In this document: positions 27,475 to 37,357 of the stretch, in pieces
How positions within the stretch are numbered: position 1 is the first letter of the stretch
Layout: each line of letters begins with the position of its first letter
NCBI GenBank assembly: GCA_034439475.1
Contig: JAWXAN010000031.1
Location: 1 to 64,000 of the forward strand
Direction of reading: 5' to 3'
DNA length: 64,000 nucleotides
Source: Candidatus Zixiibacteriota bacterium
GTDB taxonomy: Bacteria; Zixibacteria; MSB-5A5; GN15; FEB-12
The notes under the pieces: generated by a model
Told to the model about the DNA's origin: nothing
Seen by the model: only the letters and a program-made list of their open reading frames with translations
The model's database searches: none
Made by a program: the position numbers and the translations under genes

Positions 27475-28418
27475 GTCGTTTCTCCTTTACTTATTATTTC
27501 CAAAACATGTTTCTTATCTAATTCAATTTGAGCAATCAGAGCTTCGGTGGACTCGAATTTACGGCTCTCCCGAATATAATACATGGGACAGACAGTAATT
27601 ATGGAATAATATATGTCCTTATCAAAATCAAAAAGATTTGCTTCAACCGTCACTCCGGAGACGGGATTTAAATGATTTTGCCCGATAAAGAGCATTCCGT
27701 GCTTTTCCTCCCCTTCAACAAGGGCTTTGCATGCATACACGCCTTCTTTGGGCAGTAGTTTCCGATCATGACAGCGGACATTTGCCGTCGGGTATCCCAA
27801 CTTTCGTCCCATCCCAATTCCTCGCTCGACGGCGCCGGTGATGGCATAGGGATGGCCAAGCATTGTCAAAGCGTCTTCCAGATGACCATCCATAAGCGAC
27901 GAGCGAATCCGAGAGGAAGAAATAGGTTTGCCGCTAAACAGGACAGGCTCTACGACCTCAACTTCGAAGCCAAACTCCCGGCCAAGTCTCTGCATCTCCG
28001 GAATCGTGCCCCCTCTGTTCCTTCCAATGAAGTGATTGAATCCAACAATCAGGCGTTTGGTCTTGAGCTGAGCGACCAATATCTCCCGAGCAAAATCTTC
28101 ATGTGTCAAATTCTTCACAGTTTCGGTAAACTCTATTACAATCATGCGTCCGGAAACAGAATCACCCATAAAGTTCTCTTTTTCTGTTGGAGAAGTCAAG
28201 AGGCGAGGCGCTTTGTCCGGGACAAGAAGCTCCAAAGGGTGATTTAAAAATGTCAGTACAACCGACTCAAGATCTTCACTTTGCTCGGATTCCCTAAGCC
28301 GGTTGAGGATGGCCTGATGTCCTCCGTGGACTCCATCAAATACGCCAATCGTCACAACCGAGCCATGTTTTTTGCTTTTGCCGATATTATTCAAGCCGTG
28401 GACGACTTTCAAGCTCAT
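27465..28418 (-). CDS. ribF: Bifunctional riboflavin kinase / FAD synthetase
   Basis: Makes FMN and FAD from riboflavin. The N-terminal adenylyltransferase shows [17 protein letters not shown] and [13 protein letters not shown] with [12 protein letters not shown]. The C-terminal kinase shows [15 protein letters not shown]. Start is the ATG at 28418, which overlaps the truB stop as ATGA; a longer frame reaching 28565 would lie inside truB. This gives 317 residues, the usual family size. Confidence 0.95.
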   Translation of the reverse strand: MSLKVVHGLNNIGKSKKHGSVVTIGVFDGVHGGHQAILNRLRESEQSEDLESVVLTFLNHPLELLVPDKAPRLLTSPTEKENFMGDSVSGRMIVIEFTETVKNLTHEDFAREILVAQLKTKRLIVGFNHFIGRNRGGTIPEMQRLGREFGFEVEVVEPVLFSGKPISSSRIRSSLMDGHLEDALTMLGHPYAITGAVERGIGMGRKLGYPTANVRCHDRKLLPKEGVYACKALVEGEEKHGMLFIGQNHLNPVSGVTVEANLFDFDKDIYYSIITVCPMYYIRESRKFESTEALIAQIELDKKHVLEIISKGETTCQ

Positions 28419-29362
28419 GATAGCACCCGCTCGTAGCTGAGGATGGCGTTTGTCGTGCCAGGCAGGCGCATCAAGTCCTCTGACGAATAGTTGGCTTTGG
28501 CCACAGCCAAAGCCTTTCCGGACTGGCTCTGAAGCAGTATTCGTTCGCCGGTACTGAATACGCAATTTATTTCGGCTATGTCCTGGGGCAGAGGCACCAC
28601 GCCGTTCGCCACACGGGAGAGAAACGTGTCATGGATTGTAATTGCGCCGAAATGCAGAACATCTTCTGCAGACAGAAGTCGACCTTGGAGTAACTTATCC
28701 TGATGGAGGGCTCTAATTTCTGAAAGATTCACCGATTTCGAGAGGGAAAGCATTCCCACATGACTGCGTTTTAGGCCTGAGAGATATGCGCCACATCCGA
28801 GCTTTTCACCAATATCCACTGCCAACGATCGGATATATGTCCCCTTTGAGCACCTTACGAAAATAAAAAGACGATTCTCTTCGTGTCCCAGAAGCTGAAG
28901 CTTGTGAATACAGACCTGCCGAGACGGCCTTTCGACCGTTTCGCCCCGTCTGGCCGACTTGTAAAGCCGTTCCCCGTCGACTCTGACTGCCGAGTAAAGA
29001 GGAACCTGCTGCGTGATCTCGCCTCTAAACGACCCTAATACTTCGCTTATTTGGTATGGTGTAATATGTGAAATATCCAGTGATGTTTCATTGGGAGAAA
29101 CACCTTCTGCGTCGCCTGTTTCTGATCGGATACCCAAGGTTATTTCGGCCTCATAACACTTATCGCAGTCTGAAATGAATTGGCTCAGACGGGTCGAACG
29201 ACCCAAGCAAAGAACAAGAAGGCCCTCTGCCAGGGGATCCAATGTGCCAGTGTGACCGATTGATCTCTGTTTTATTGCGCGTCGAACCATCACCACCGCA
29301 TCGTGGCTTGAGATTCCACGCAGCTTATTAAGAAGAAGCACTCCGTCGTATTGCTCACTCAT
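28415..29362 (-). CDS. truB: tRNA pseudouridine-55 synthase
   Basis: A 315-residue TruB, forming pseudouridine 55 in the tRNA T loop. The catalytic Asp lies in GHTGTLDPLAEGLLV, and KCYEAEITLG, YSAVRVDGERLY and CSKGTYIRSLAVDIG are further conserved blocks. It overlaps the phosphoesterase upstream by 8 nt and ribF downstream by 4 nt. Confidence 0.96.
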   Translation of the reverse strand: MSEQYDGVLLLNKLRGISSHDAVVMVRRAIKQRSIGHTGTLDPLAEGLLVLCLGRSTRLSQFISDCDKCYEAEITLGIRSETGDAEGVSPNETSLDISHITPYQISEVLGSFRGEITQQVPLYSAVRVDGERLYKSARRGETVERPSRQVCIHKLQLLGHEENRLFIFVRCSKGTYIRSLAVDIGEKLGCGAYLSGLKRSHVGMLSLSKSVNLSEIRALHQDKLLQGRLLSAEDVLHFGAITIHDTFLSRVANGVVPLPQDIAEINCVFSTGERILLQSQSGKALAVAKANYSSEDLMRLPGTTNAILSYERVLS

Positions 29363-30380
29363 GAGGGCTGAATTGCTCCTGAAGGTGAGTGAGGATTTCC
29401 AATTTTGCTTCTTCTATCGATTTCGGGAGAAGGCAACCGGCGGCATTGAAATGCCCCCCTCCGCCATAAATTGCAGCTATAATTGAGGCATTGACATGAT
29501 CTTTTGTTCTCAGAGACACCTTGGTATGGGATTTGTCTACCTCTTTGAAAAGCGCGCCAGCTTCGACTCCCTGAGAATAGAGTGTGTAATCCACAAGGCC
29601 GTCAGACTCAGACTCCTGTGCCCCGTTTTTTTTGAGCATTTCTTTTGTCAGGCTGAGAAAGCATGCCTTTCCCTGGGCATGAAATTCGAGGCTCTGCAGA
29701 ACCACGGCGAGGAGCTTTGTCCATGACTGGGGGGTGTTATAGTATATCTGGTCACAAATATGTCTTGGATTCGCACCGCATCGTACAAGTTCAGCGGCAA
29801 CTTCAAATGTTCGTGCCGAAGTTGTGCCATAGCGAAAACGGCCGGAATCTGTCAAAACGGCAGTATAGAGATGCTCGGCCACAGATTGCGGAATCCGATA
29901 GCCAGTCTGCGCAAAATATTCAAACATCATCTGCCCGACTGACGATGCAGAGACATCCAGCCAATTAATGTGGCCGTAATGGTTATTGTCTCGATGGTGA
30001 TCTATATTTATGATAGTGTCTGACTGAGCGAGATAGTGTGCGCTATTCCCGGCTCGGTCAATGACCGGACATTCAAGAACTAATGCGACATCAAAACGTT
30101 GTGTTTTGTCCAATGTGTCGGCCCGAACTATCTTTTCGATTTCCGGCAAAAAGTGATATTTCACTGGAATATTGGAATCATGCGTCATGACGACGGTCTT
30201 GCCAATTTCGGTCAGATAATGACCACAAGCCAGTTGCGTCCCAAGCGCGTCACCGTCGGGGTCAATATGGGAGACGACCAAAACCGTCGATGCGCTGGCA
30301 ATGCGATCATGGATTTCATCGATCTTGGCGACGGCTTCCGATATGAGTGCTTCAGGGTTTACGTTTGTCATTAACTTCAT
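29355..30380 (-). CDS. DHH phosphoesterase (NrnA-like)
   Basis: A 341-residue DHH/DHHA1 protein: VSHIDPDGDALGTQLA (motif I), NIDHHRDN (DHH, motif III) and GGGGHFNAAGC in the DHHA1 domain. NrnA-type enzymes degrade short oligoribonucleotides and pAp, recycling products of RNA decay. The placement between rbfA and truB matches many bacterial genomes. The start (30380, or ATG 30371) has no clear ribosome site, but overlap with rbfA implies coupling. Confidence 0.92.
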   Translation of the reverse strand: MKLMTNVNPEALISEAVAKIDEIHDRIASASTVLVVSHIDPDGDALGTQLACGHYLTEIGKTVVMTHDSNIPVKYHFLPEIEKIVRADTLDKTQRFDVALVLECPVIDRAGNSAHYLAQSDTIINIDHHRDNNHYGHINWLDVSASSVGQMMFEYFAQTGYRIPQSVAEHLYTAVLTDSGRFRYGTTSARTFEVAAELVRCGANPRHICDQIYYNTPQSWTKLLAVVLQSLEFHAQGKACFLSLTKEMLKKNGAQESESDGLVDYTLYSQGVEAGALFKEVDKSHTKVSLRTKDHVNASIIAAIYGGGGHFNAAGCLLPKSIEEAKLEILTHLQEQFSPHE

Positions 30381-30708
30381 TCAATAACCGTTCAATTTTT
30401 AAACCGGCCTCTGTCGAAGGATCGAATTTGAAGAGGAGTTCGGGAATGTGGCGGATGCTCAGATTCTTTCCGATTTGGCCCCGGAGCCTGCGAGCTTCGC
30501 GAAAAAAGAAATTATCAATTAAAATACGCGACTCTTCGCTTCCCAAAAACGAATAAGAAACCTTGGCATGCCGAAGGTCTCTGGAAAGCTGGACAGCAGT
30601 TATCGTGACCATTCCATAACCGAAATCTTTCAACTCGTTTTCAAGTAAGATTGAAAGATCCCGGCGAATCTGTTCACCTAAGCGGTCTGAACGCTGAAAT
30701 TGTTTCAT
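30352..30708 (-). CDS. rbfA: 30S ribosome-binding factor RbfA
   Basis: A 118-residue RbfA from the ATG at 30708, which has GGAGG ten bases upstream. RSDRLGEQIRRDLSILLENE and IRHIPELLFKFDPSTE are the family's conserved ends. The protein helps mature the 5' end of 16S rRNA during small-subunit assembly. A longer frame extends towards infB but lacks family similarity. It overlaps the next gene by 29 bases. Confidence 0.93.
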   Translation of the reverse strand: MKQFQRSDRLGEQIRRDLSILLENELKDFGYGMVTITAVQLSRDLRHAKVSYSFLGSEESRILIDNFFFREARRLRGQIGKNLSIRHIPELLFKFDPSTEAGLKIERLLNEVNDKRKP

Positions 30709-30864
30709 AATATGATTGCCTCCGTTTAGAGTAAGAGACGGTGTGAGATCAGGATGTGGAATTAAATCCGGCAAACTCGATAGCTCGCCCATACCTGCCA
30801 ACTGACATACGCGCGGCATATTGAAGAAAAGGCTTTGCAATGTATCAATATGCGGAAACATAGA

Positions 30865-33135
30865 TCAACTAAGCGTTCGAGCTGTCTCGACAAGCTCTAT
30901 CGCTTCTATAATATCTCCAACTTTCAAATCGTTATAATTCTCGATCCCTATTCCGCATTCAAAGCCTTCCTTGACTTCGCGCGCATCATCTTTGAACCTT
31001 CTGAGCGATCCAACCATACCGGAATAGATAATTTTACCATCTCGAAGTAGACGCACACGGTCTTTGCGGTTCATGCGGCCTTCTTTGACATAGCATCCGG
31101 CGATGACGCCGATTTTCGGCACTTTAAAGAGGTCGCGCACTTCAGCCATACCGACAAAACGCTCGGAGACTGTCGGAGATAGAAGTCCCTCAAGGGCTTT
31201 TCTTACATCGTCCTCAGCTTCGTAAATGATATTGTACTGGCGAATATCCACCTTCTCGCGTCGGGCAACTTCGCGGGCGCGAGGGTCGGGAGCGACATGG
31301 AATCCGATAATAATGGCATCCGAAGCCGCAGCAAGCAGAACGTCCGATTCAGTTATCGCACCTACCCCCCGGTGAATGATTTTTGTGGCAACTTCAGTTG
31401 TCGAAATCTTTCCGAGTGTGTCGGCAAGGACTTCGACCGAACCATCGACGTCCCCTTTAATAATAAGTTTAACTTCCTTGATTTGCCCTTCCTGAATTCG
31501 GTCGAAAACCTTTTCCAGTGATACAGGGGCCGAAGGACGGCGGAACTCATATTCGCGCTTCAACTGGCCTCGTTTGAGTGTGATTTCTTTGGCTTCCTGA
31601 TCATCGCGAACACCCAGGAAGCTATCGCCAGCCTGGGGAACACCGGAAAGTCCAGTTATCTGCACTGGGGTGGAAGGACCAACCACCTGAAGGGACTGGT
31701 CTTTGTCATTGACAATTGTTCGCACACGCCCACTATAAATACCGGCAACGATAGGATCTCCGATTCGGCAAATACCTCTTTGGATCAGAACAGTCGCAAC
31801 TGGTCCCCGTCCTCTTTCGAGCTTGGCATCGACAATTGCACCTTGAGCGCGAATCGATGGGTCTGCCTTGAGCTCCATAAGCTCGGCTTGAAGCAGGATC
31901 ATATCGAGAAGCCTATCTACACCCTGACCCGATTTGGCGGAAATCTCAACCATGATCGTCTTTCCACCCCAGTCTTCAGCGAGAAGATTAAGCTCGGCAA
32001 GTTGGCGTCGTACATTTTCCGCATTGGCTTGCGGCTTATCAATTTTGCTCAAGGCAACGATAATAGGCACGCTGCCTGCTCGAGCATGGTCAATAGCTTC
32101 GACGGTCTGAGGGCGAACACCTTCATCTGCGGCTACAACTAATACGACAAGATCGGTCAGCTGTGTTCCTCTGGCGCGCATCGCGGTAAAGGCCTCGTGA
32201 CCGGGGGTATCAAGAAATACAATTCGTTCATCACCGTGAGAAACTTCATACGCGCCGATATGCTGTGTAATTGCGCCGGCTTCGCCCGCGACAACATTCG
32301 ATTTGCGGATGTAATCGAGTAGCGAAGTTTTTCCATGATCGACGTGCCCCATAATCGTCACGACAGGTGCGCGGACGGTAAGCTCTTCTTCCCGCTCGGC
32401 TTCGCGCGAGGATTCTCCAATTTCGGCAAGTTGTTTGGTTTGAAAACCAAACTCAGAGGCGACCATGCTGATGGTATCCATATCCAGCCGCTGATTGATA
32501 GTTGCCATGGAGCCCATCGAGAATAGTTTCCCGACAACTTCGACTGCCTTCACATCCATCAACTTTGCGAGTTCGGCGACCGACATATACTCGCTGACTT
32601 CAATTATGTTTTCGTCAGCAATTTCAACACCACCCTCTTCTCCATCACGTCGGAATCTCTTTTTGCCCTTGGCGACGCCAAGGGTGGCCATTGTCGCTTT
32701 GAAACTTTTTGCGACTTCGCTCTGATCTACTTCGCGCCGGTCTTTCTTCTTACGACGGTCTTTTTTCTTCTGCTTCTTTTCGATTTTGCGCATGATACCG
32801 GTAACTTCGGTGTTGACCTTGGCGACTTTGATACCGCCAATCGACGTGTTATCAGAAGATTGTGATGATTGAGTAGGCGGAGGCGGCTGATGATGCTGCT
32901 GTTGCTGTGATGGCGGCCTGACACGCGAGGCCTGAATTTTATGTTCCATCTCTTTTTTCGCTACAAGACGCTCCTGAGCGAATTTTATGTTTACACCAGC
33001 AATCATTTCCGGAGTTGCGAATGACATATGGGATTTTGGTTCAAATTTTAAATTTCGCAGAATCGTCACCATGGCATTCGAAGATATTTTATAATCTTTC
33101 GCCAGCTCATGAATTCGTTTTGGTTTTGAAGCCAT
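30865..33135 (-). CDS. infB: Translation initiation factor IF-2
   Basis: IF-2 of 756 residues, recruiting initiator tRNA to the 30S subunit. The N-terminal IF2_N domain reads [20 protein letters not shown], followed by a charged, low-complexity linker (Gln/Pro-rich, then Lys/Arg-rich). The G domain has [26 protein letters not shown] and SKIDKP (an SKID form of NKxD), then domains II-IV. It is on the short side because the linker is short. A 156-bp gap separates it from rbfA and the usual YlxP-type gene is absent. Confidence 0.97.
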   Translation of the reverse strand: MASKPKRIHELAKDYKISSNAMVTILRNLKFEPKSHMSFATPEMIAGVNIKFAQERLVAKKEMEHKIQASRVRPPSQQQQHHQPPPPTQSSQSSDNTSIGGIKVAKVNTEVTGIMRKIEKKQKKKDRRKKKDRREVDQSEVAKSFKATMATLGVAKGKKRFRRDGEEGGVEIADENIIEVSEYMSVAELAKLMDVKAVEVVGKLFSMGSMATINQRLDMDTISMVASEFGFQTKQLAEIGESSREAEREEELTVRAPVVTIMGHVDHGKTSLLDYIRKSNVVAGEAGAITQHIGAYEVSHGDERIVFLDTPGHEAFTAMRARGTQLTDLVVLVVAADEGVRPQTVEAIDHARAGSVPIIVALSKIDKPQANAENVRRQLAELNLLAEDWGGKTIMVEISAKSGQGVDRLLDMILLQAELMELKADPSIRAQGAIVDAKLERGRGPVATVLIQRGICRIGDPIVAGIYSGRVRTIVNDKDQSLQVVGPSTPVQITGLSGVPQAGDSFLGVRDDQEAKEITLKRGQLKREYEFRRPSAPVSLEKVFDRIQEGQIKEVKLIIKGDVDGSVEVLADTLGKISTTEVATKIIHRGVGAITESDVLLAAASDAIIIGFHVAPDPRAREVARREKVDIRQYNIIYEAEDDVRKALEGLLSPTVSERFVGMAEVRDLFKVPKIGVIAGCYVKEGRMNRKDRVRLLRDGKIIYSGMVGSLRRFKDDAREVKEGFECGIGIENYNDLKVGDIIEAIELVETARTLS

Positions 33136-33198
33136 CGCTCATCACCTCCTCTATACTGTAAATAGATGTACCGTCAGAAAGACTAAAATTACTATTCA

Positions 33199-34638
33199 TC
33201 AGCTCTTTTTCTGTTCGTCGTCGACATTATCCGAGGCCGGCGGGGGTACTTCCATTTTCGCGTCTTCTTTTGCCTCTAGATCGGCGTCACTTTCAAAGAG
33301 ATCGTCGCCAAGGGTTTTATCACCCTTGCTCTTGGCTGTTTGCGTCTCCGCGCTCTTTTTGACCTTTTCAATTTTCTTGTGCGTCTTTTCAAGTTCTTCT
33401 ATTGTTGCCTTGGCGCGCTCAAGCAGAGTTTCCGCGGTCTTCTGGCCGATACCTTCAATCTTCACCAATGTTTCAATCGGGGTCGCGGCGAGACGCTGGA
33501 TGCTGCTGATATCGGCTTCGATCAATCGATCCCGGATCTTTTCGCCGACTCCTTCAAGCTGTCCCACAGGCATAAGCATTTCAGCTTCGCGTTTACGGAC
33601 ATCGTTATGCTCGGACTCAGAAAGTATGTTGACTTTCCAGCCTGTCAGCTTTGAGGCAAGTCGGGCATTCTGGCCGTTGCGACCAATAGCAAGTGAAAGT
33701 TTGTCGTCTTCGACGACCACTGTCATCTTCTGTTCAAGTTCATAGGTTTCTATTGAGGTAACTTTCGCAGGCGCGAGGGCCCGTGTGACAAATACCTCAG
33801 GATTTGATGAGTATGGCACAATATCAATTCGCTCGTTATTAAGCTCGCGTACTATAGCCTGAACACGCACGCCTTTGATGCCCACGCAGGCGCCAACCGG
33901 ATCGATTCGGTCATCTGATGAATACACCGCGATCTTTGCCCGTTCACCTGGTTCGCGGGCAATAGCCCGAAGCTCAATGATCTTTTCGTAAATTTCCGGC
34001 ACCTCCATCGCAAAAAGCGCGCGGAGAAATTCATTGTTCACACGAGAGAGGGTTATCTGTGGGCCGCGCGGCGTTTTCTGAACGTCCTGGATATATGCCC
34101 GGATACGATCCCCTTGGCGAAACTTTTCTCTCGGTATTTGCTCGCGAATAGGCATGAACCCCTCGCCGCGTCCGAGATTGACGATAATATTTCCCTTTTC
34201 GATATGCTGAACAACTCCGGATACAAGGGTTCCGACTTTGTCAATATATTCTCCGTAGATTCTCTCATGTTCTGCATCGCGAATTTTCTGAGTCAATATC
34301 TGCTTGGCCGAAGCGATTGCATTTCGCCCAAACTCGGCTTCGTAATCAAGATAGATATCGAGCTCGTCCCCCTCCTCGGCTTCCTTGTCTATTTCTTTGG
34401 CATCTTTCAATCCAATTTCCAAATTCGGATCAGTCACACTCGACACCACTTTCTTGGTGGCCATCATGAACAGTTCATTGGCTTTTCTATCAAACCGAAA
34501 TGAGATGTTGTCGGAGTGCGCATATTTTTTCTTAGCCGCAGCGAGCAAACTGCTTTCAAGCGTCTCGACGACAGAATCAAAGTCAATGTTCTTCTCACGC
34601 GCGATAAGTGTCATTGCCTCGAGCATATCAAATGCCAT
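33199..34638 (-). CDS. nusA: Transcription termination/antitermination factor NusA
   Basis: NusA of 479 residues: N-terminal RNA-polymerase-binding domain, S1 domain (GTLVSGVVQHIEKGNIIVNL), two KH domains (VGACVGIKGVRVQAIVREL, LSLAIGRNGQNARLASKLTG) and paired helix-hairpin-helix segments near 350-420. A charged Lys/Glu-rich tail follows. It modulates pausing, termination and antitermination and is known to autoregulate its operon in E. coli, which matters for the hairpin ahead of rimP. Confidence 0.97.
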   Translation of the reverse strand: MAFDMLEAMTLIAREKNIDFDSVVETLESSLLAAAKKKYAHSDNISFRFDRKANELFMMATKKVVSSVTDPNLEIGLKDAKEIDKEAEEGDELDIYLDYEAEFGRNAIASAKQILTQKIRDAEHERIYGEYIDKVGTLVSGVVQHIEKGNIIVNLGRGEGFMPIREQIPREKFRQGDRIRAYIQDVQKTPRGPQITLSRVNNEFLRALFAMEVPEIYEKIIELRAIAREPGERAKIAVYSSDDRIDPVGACVGIKGVRVQAIVRELNNERIDIVPYSSNPEVFVTRALAPAKVTSIETYELEQKMTVVVEDDKLSLAIGRNGQNARLASKLTGWKVNILSESEHNDVRKREAEMLMPVGQLEGVGEKIRDRLIEADISSIQRLAATPIETLVKIEGIGQKTAETLLERAKATIEELEKTHKKIEKVKKSAETQTAKSKGDKTLGDDLFESDADLEAKEDAKMEVPPPASDNVDDEQKKS

Positions 34639-34652
34639 TCAATCACTCTCCA

Positions 34653-35099
34653 TTAAAAAACTATTTTAGCTCGGCTGATTTCTAATATCTGACAGGAAAT
34701 CATGCCTGACTCATTCTCAAAGCCAACCGACAGATCGTCGGCGGATATTATACGGGCGGTTATCGCTTTCCTTGTGGTATCAGCAAATTCAACCGTTACA
34801 GTCTCGCCTATCCGGTACCGAAAATCCATAGAGTTTGTCAATGGCCGATCCAGACCGGGGGATGAGACTTCAAGGGTGTAGCCTTGGTCGAAAAGATCAG
34901 TAGAATCGATGGCATCGCCGACAAGGCGCGATACATGGGTACACTTCTCAAGCGATACCCCTCCCTCGCAATACACAAACAATCGTACTGTGGCATGGTT
35001 CCGGTATTGTGAAAACGACATATCGGCCAACTCACAACCGTGCTCCGCCAAAGGCTGTTGAACCAATACCTGAATCCTCTCTTTTAACTTTTCTGACAT
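34653..35099 (-). CDS. rimP: Ribosome maturation factor RimP
   Basis: A 148-residue RimP from the ATG at 35099: KLKERIQVLVQQPLAEHGCE, then VSSPGLDRPLT, the family's central signature, and a C-terminal SH3-like fold. It assists 30S assembly. A GGAG abuts the ATG and is too close for normal use, so the ribosome site is unclear; a TTG at 35144 would translate through the terminator hairpin and gives an unconserved N-terminus. First gene of the rimP-nusA-infB block. Confidence 0.92.
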   Translation of the reverse strand: MSEKLKERIQVLVQQPLAEHGCELADMSFSQYRNHATVRLFVYCEGGVSLEKCTHVSRLVGDAIDSTDLFDQGYTLEVSSPGLDRPLTNSMDFRYRIGETVTVEFADTTRKAITARIISADDLSVGFENESGMISCQILEISRAKIVF

Positions 35100-35111
35100 C
35101 TCCAGCAATCC

Positions 35112-35143
35112 AAAAACAAATGGAGTGGGCGCGGCCCACTCCA
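35112..35143 (-). terminator. Terminator or attenuator in rimP leader
   Basis: A perfect 10-bp GC-rich stem (TGGAGTGGGC with GCCCACTCCA, 3-nt loop; 35121-35143) is followed on the minus strand by TTTGTTTTTG (35120-35111). It resembles an intrinsic terminator after proS. Only about 12 bases separate the T-run from the rimP ATG, too few for a promoter, so rimP transcripts must pass through it. Confidence 0.75.
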
Positions 35144-35153
35144 AGAACCTGTT

Positions 35154-35182
35154 ATAATAGGGTTTAAGTTCTTACCACGCAA
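35154..35182 (-). promoter_or_regulatory. Candidate rimP operon promoter
   Basis: Minus-strand TTGCGT (35182-35177), 17-nt spacer, TATTAT (35159-35154). An AAGAAC...GTTCTT inverted repeat flanks the -10 and may be an operator. A perfect TATAAT also occurs at 35192-35187 but with a poor -35. Confidence 0.45.
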
Positions 35183-35194
35183 CTAAATTATACC

Positions 35195-36913
35195 TTAATT
35201 GAGCTCATCCGACAGTTTTTTGACGGCTTGAACGATATTTTCAACCAAAACAAGCGTAACATTCGCCTGACTTCGTGCTTTTAACTCCACATGACCATCT
35301 TTCAACGACTTATCTCCTATCACGATTCGGATGGGCAATCCGATAAGATCGGCATCGTTTAATTTTACTCCGGCCCGGTCATTTCGGTCATCGAGCAGGA
35401 CATCAATGCCCGCATCGATCAAATCTTTATAAATCCGCTCAGCGGCCTCTTTTTGAGGCTCCTTTTCTATGTTAAGAGGGATAAGTTCAACCAGATAGGG
35501 TGCAATGTTTTTAGGCCAAATTATCCCTTTATCATCAGAGTATTTTTCGAGCGCCGCCTGAGGCGTCCGAGTGATTCCTATTCCGTATGAGCCCATGAGC
35601 ATCGGTTGCTCTTTGCCTTCAGCGTCAAGGAATTTTGCTTCGAGAGCAGATGAATATTTAGTCCCGAGCATGAAGGTATTGCCGACCTCAATCCCTCGTC
35701 GAACCGTCAATGTCCCGCCGCAATTGGGACACATATCTCCGGCATTGGCCTTGGAGATGTCTTGCACTTTGGTGGCAGCGAAATCACGCTCGATGTTGGC
35801 GTTGACAATGTGATGCTCACTCTTGTTCGCGCCAACAACAAAATTTTTCATCCTGACTATCATCGGGTCAACATAGAGCGGTATATTTTTGAGTCCAACC
35901 GGACCGGAGAAACCAACCGGCGAACCGGTATGTAGTTCAACCTGAGTGGGATTGGCCATTTCAAGTTCAATCGCGCCCGCTACATTTTTTAGTTTGACCT
36001 CATTGAGTTCCCTGTCACCCCGAACCAGAGCCGCTATCGGTTTGCCATCGGCCATATAAATGAGTGTCTTCACAAGCTGTGACGATCGAACTTTAAGGAA
36101 TGCCGCGACTTGTTCGATTGTCGATGCACCGGGAGTGTGAACGGTTTCCTTTTCATTGAGGATTGAATCCTGATCAGCGAGACGGGATAGGCCAAACATT
36201 GCTTTCTCCACATTCGCCGCATAGCTGCATGTCGGGCATGATATGATGACTTCTTCACCCGCACTTGTATCGACAAGGAGCATGAACTCATGGGCCAGCT
36301 TCCCACCCATCGCTCCGGTGTCCGATTCAACTTTGAGTACATCAAGCCCGGCGCGCTTGAAGATGGAGAAATAGGCATCGACCATTTTCTGATACGATTT
36401 GTTAAACGACGTATCGTCGGCATCGAAGGTATACGCGTCTTTCATAAGAAATTCTCTGCCACGCATGAGGCCAAAGCGCGGACGAATCTCATCTCGAAAC
36501 TTGACTTGTATCTGATAGAGATTTAACGGAAGCTGCTTGTAGCTTTTCACTTCGCCTGCAACCAAATCGGTAACAGTCTCTTCGTGTGTGCCGCACAGGA
36601 CCATATCATGCTGATGGCGGTCTTTCAGACGCATCTGCTCTTTGCCAATAGAATTGTACCGCCCCGAGCGCTGCCAGAGTTCAGCAGGACAGAGGACCGA
36701 CATTGTTATCTCCAAACCGCCGGCTTTATTCATCTCCTCGCGCACGATTGAGCTGAACTTATCGATGACCCGCTGCATAAGCGGCAGATAAATATAGATT
36801 CCTGCGGCGAGTTTACGAATATAGCCGCCGCGAAGAAGCAGTTGGTGGGAAATCAACTCGGCGTCGGTTTGTTTCTCTCTTAAAGTCGGTATATATGTGT
36901 GCGACCAGCGCAT
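35195..36913 (-). CDS. proS: Prolyl-tRNA synthetase (bacterial type, with editing domain)
   Basis: Class II synthetase of 572 residues from the ATG at 36913, chosen because AAAGGA lies six bases upstream. Class II motifs include GIYIYLPLMQRVI and FRDEIRPRFGLMRGREFLMKD, then the inserted YbaK-like editing domain (about 220-390, VKTLIYMADGKPIAALVRGD). The motif 3 region (GSYGIGITR) and anticodon domain follow. It charges tRNA-Pro and clears mischarged Ala-tRNA. It leads the minus-strand block towards rimP and nusA. Confidence 0.96.
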   Translation of the reverse strand: MRWSHTYIPTLREKQTDAELISHQLLLRGGYIRKLAAGIYIYLPLMQRVIDKFSSIVREEMNKAGGLEITMSVLCPAELWQRSGRYNSIGKEQMRLKDRHQHDMVLCGTHEETVTDLVAGEVKSYKQLPLNLYQIQVKFRDEIRPRFGLMRGREFLMKDAYTFDADDTSFNKSYQKMVDAYFSIFKRAGLDVLKVESDTGAMGGKLAHEFMLLVDTSAGEEVIISCPTCSYAANVEKAMFGLSRLADQDSILNEKETVHTPGASTIEQVAAFLKVRSSQLVKTLIYMADGKPIAALVRGDRELNEVKLKNVAGAIELEMANPTQVELHTGSPVGFSGPVGLKNIPLYVDPMIVRMKNFVVGANKSEHHIVNANIERDFAATKVQDISKANAGDMCPNCGGTLTVRRGIEVGNTFMLGTKYSSALEAKFLDAEGKEQPMLMGSYGIGITRTPQAALEKYSDDKGIIWPKNIAPYLVELIPLNIEKEPQKEAAERIYKDLIDAGIDVLLDDRNDRAGVKLNDADLIGLPIRIVIGDKSLKDGHVELKARSQANVTLVLVENIVQAVKKLSDELN

Positions 36914-37099
36914 GTCACATCCTTTACTTTTAACAGTTGCGAGCTGCATCCGGTGCGCTCGTTCAATCCTCAGGCTAAAATGAGAATTAGATTGAAGTTT
37001 ATAAAATAGCTCACAATGTGAAGATAAATCAAATGAAAATTTGACTGATTAAAAACTAAGGGAGTTCATACGAGGAAATATCCCGCGTTTTTGCTCGGT

Positions 37100-37357
37100 T
37101 CAGACCCACCAGGTAACTAAGACGCCGACCCAAATAATACCTGTTGCGACGAAACCGACCGACCGCCCATTACCGACAAAGAGGGCAAGCGCGGAATATA
37201 GAAGAGCGATTCCAAGTTTAGCCGTGGTCTTCATCATGGGATGATAGTCAACGGCGTCGGCCACGAGAATCAATCCGGCAATAAGCAAAGCCAAATAAAC
37301 CAGCCAGTACGGTTGTATTGGGACAGCTTTAGTCTTTGTTTTGTCATTTGCCATCAT
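37100..37357 (-). CDS. Small three-helix membrane protein
   Basis: An 85-residue protein of unknown family with three predicted helices (WLVYLALLIAGLILVADAV, LGIALLYSALALFVG, GFVATGIIWVGVLVTWWV). Two adjacent ATGs (37357, 37354) overlap the amidase stop at 37344, so translation is coupled to the amidase. It is the last gene of the murein-processing operon. Confidence 0.65.
   Translation of the reverse strand: MMANDKTKTKAVPIQPYWLVYLALLIAGLILVADAVDYHPMMKTTAKLGIALLYSALALFVGNGRSVGFVATGIIWVGVLVTWWV

Noticed and set aside
28419-28565. N-terminal extension of ribF into truB
   Set aside because: The extension lacks family similarity, and the ATG at 28418 overlaps the truB stop as ATGA, the usual coupling pattern.
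30709-30861. N-terminal extension of rbfA toward infB
   Set aside because: GGAGG stands ten bases before the ATG at 30708, where RbfA similarity begins; the extension shows none.
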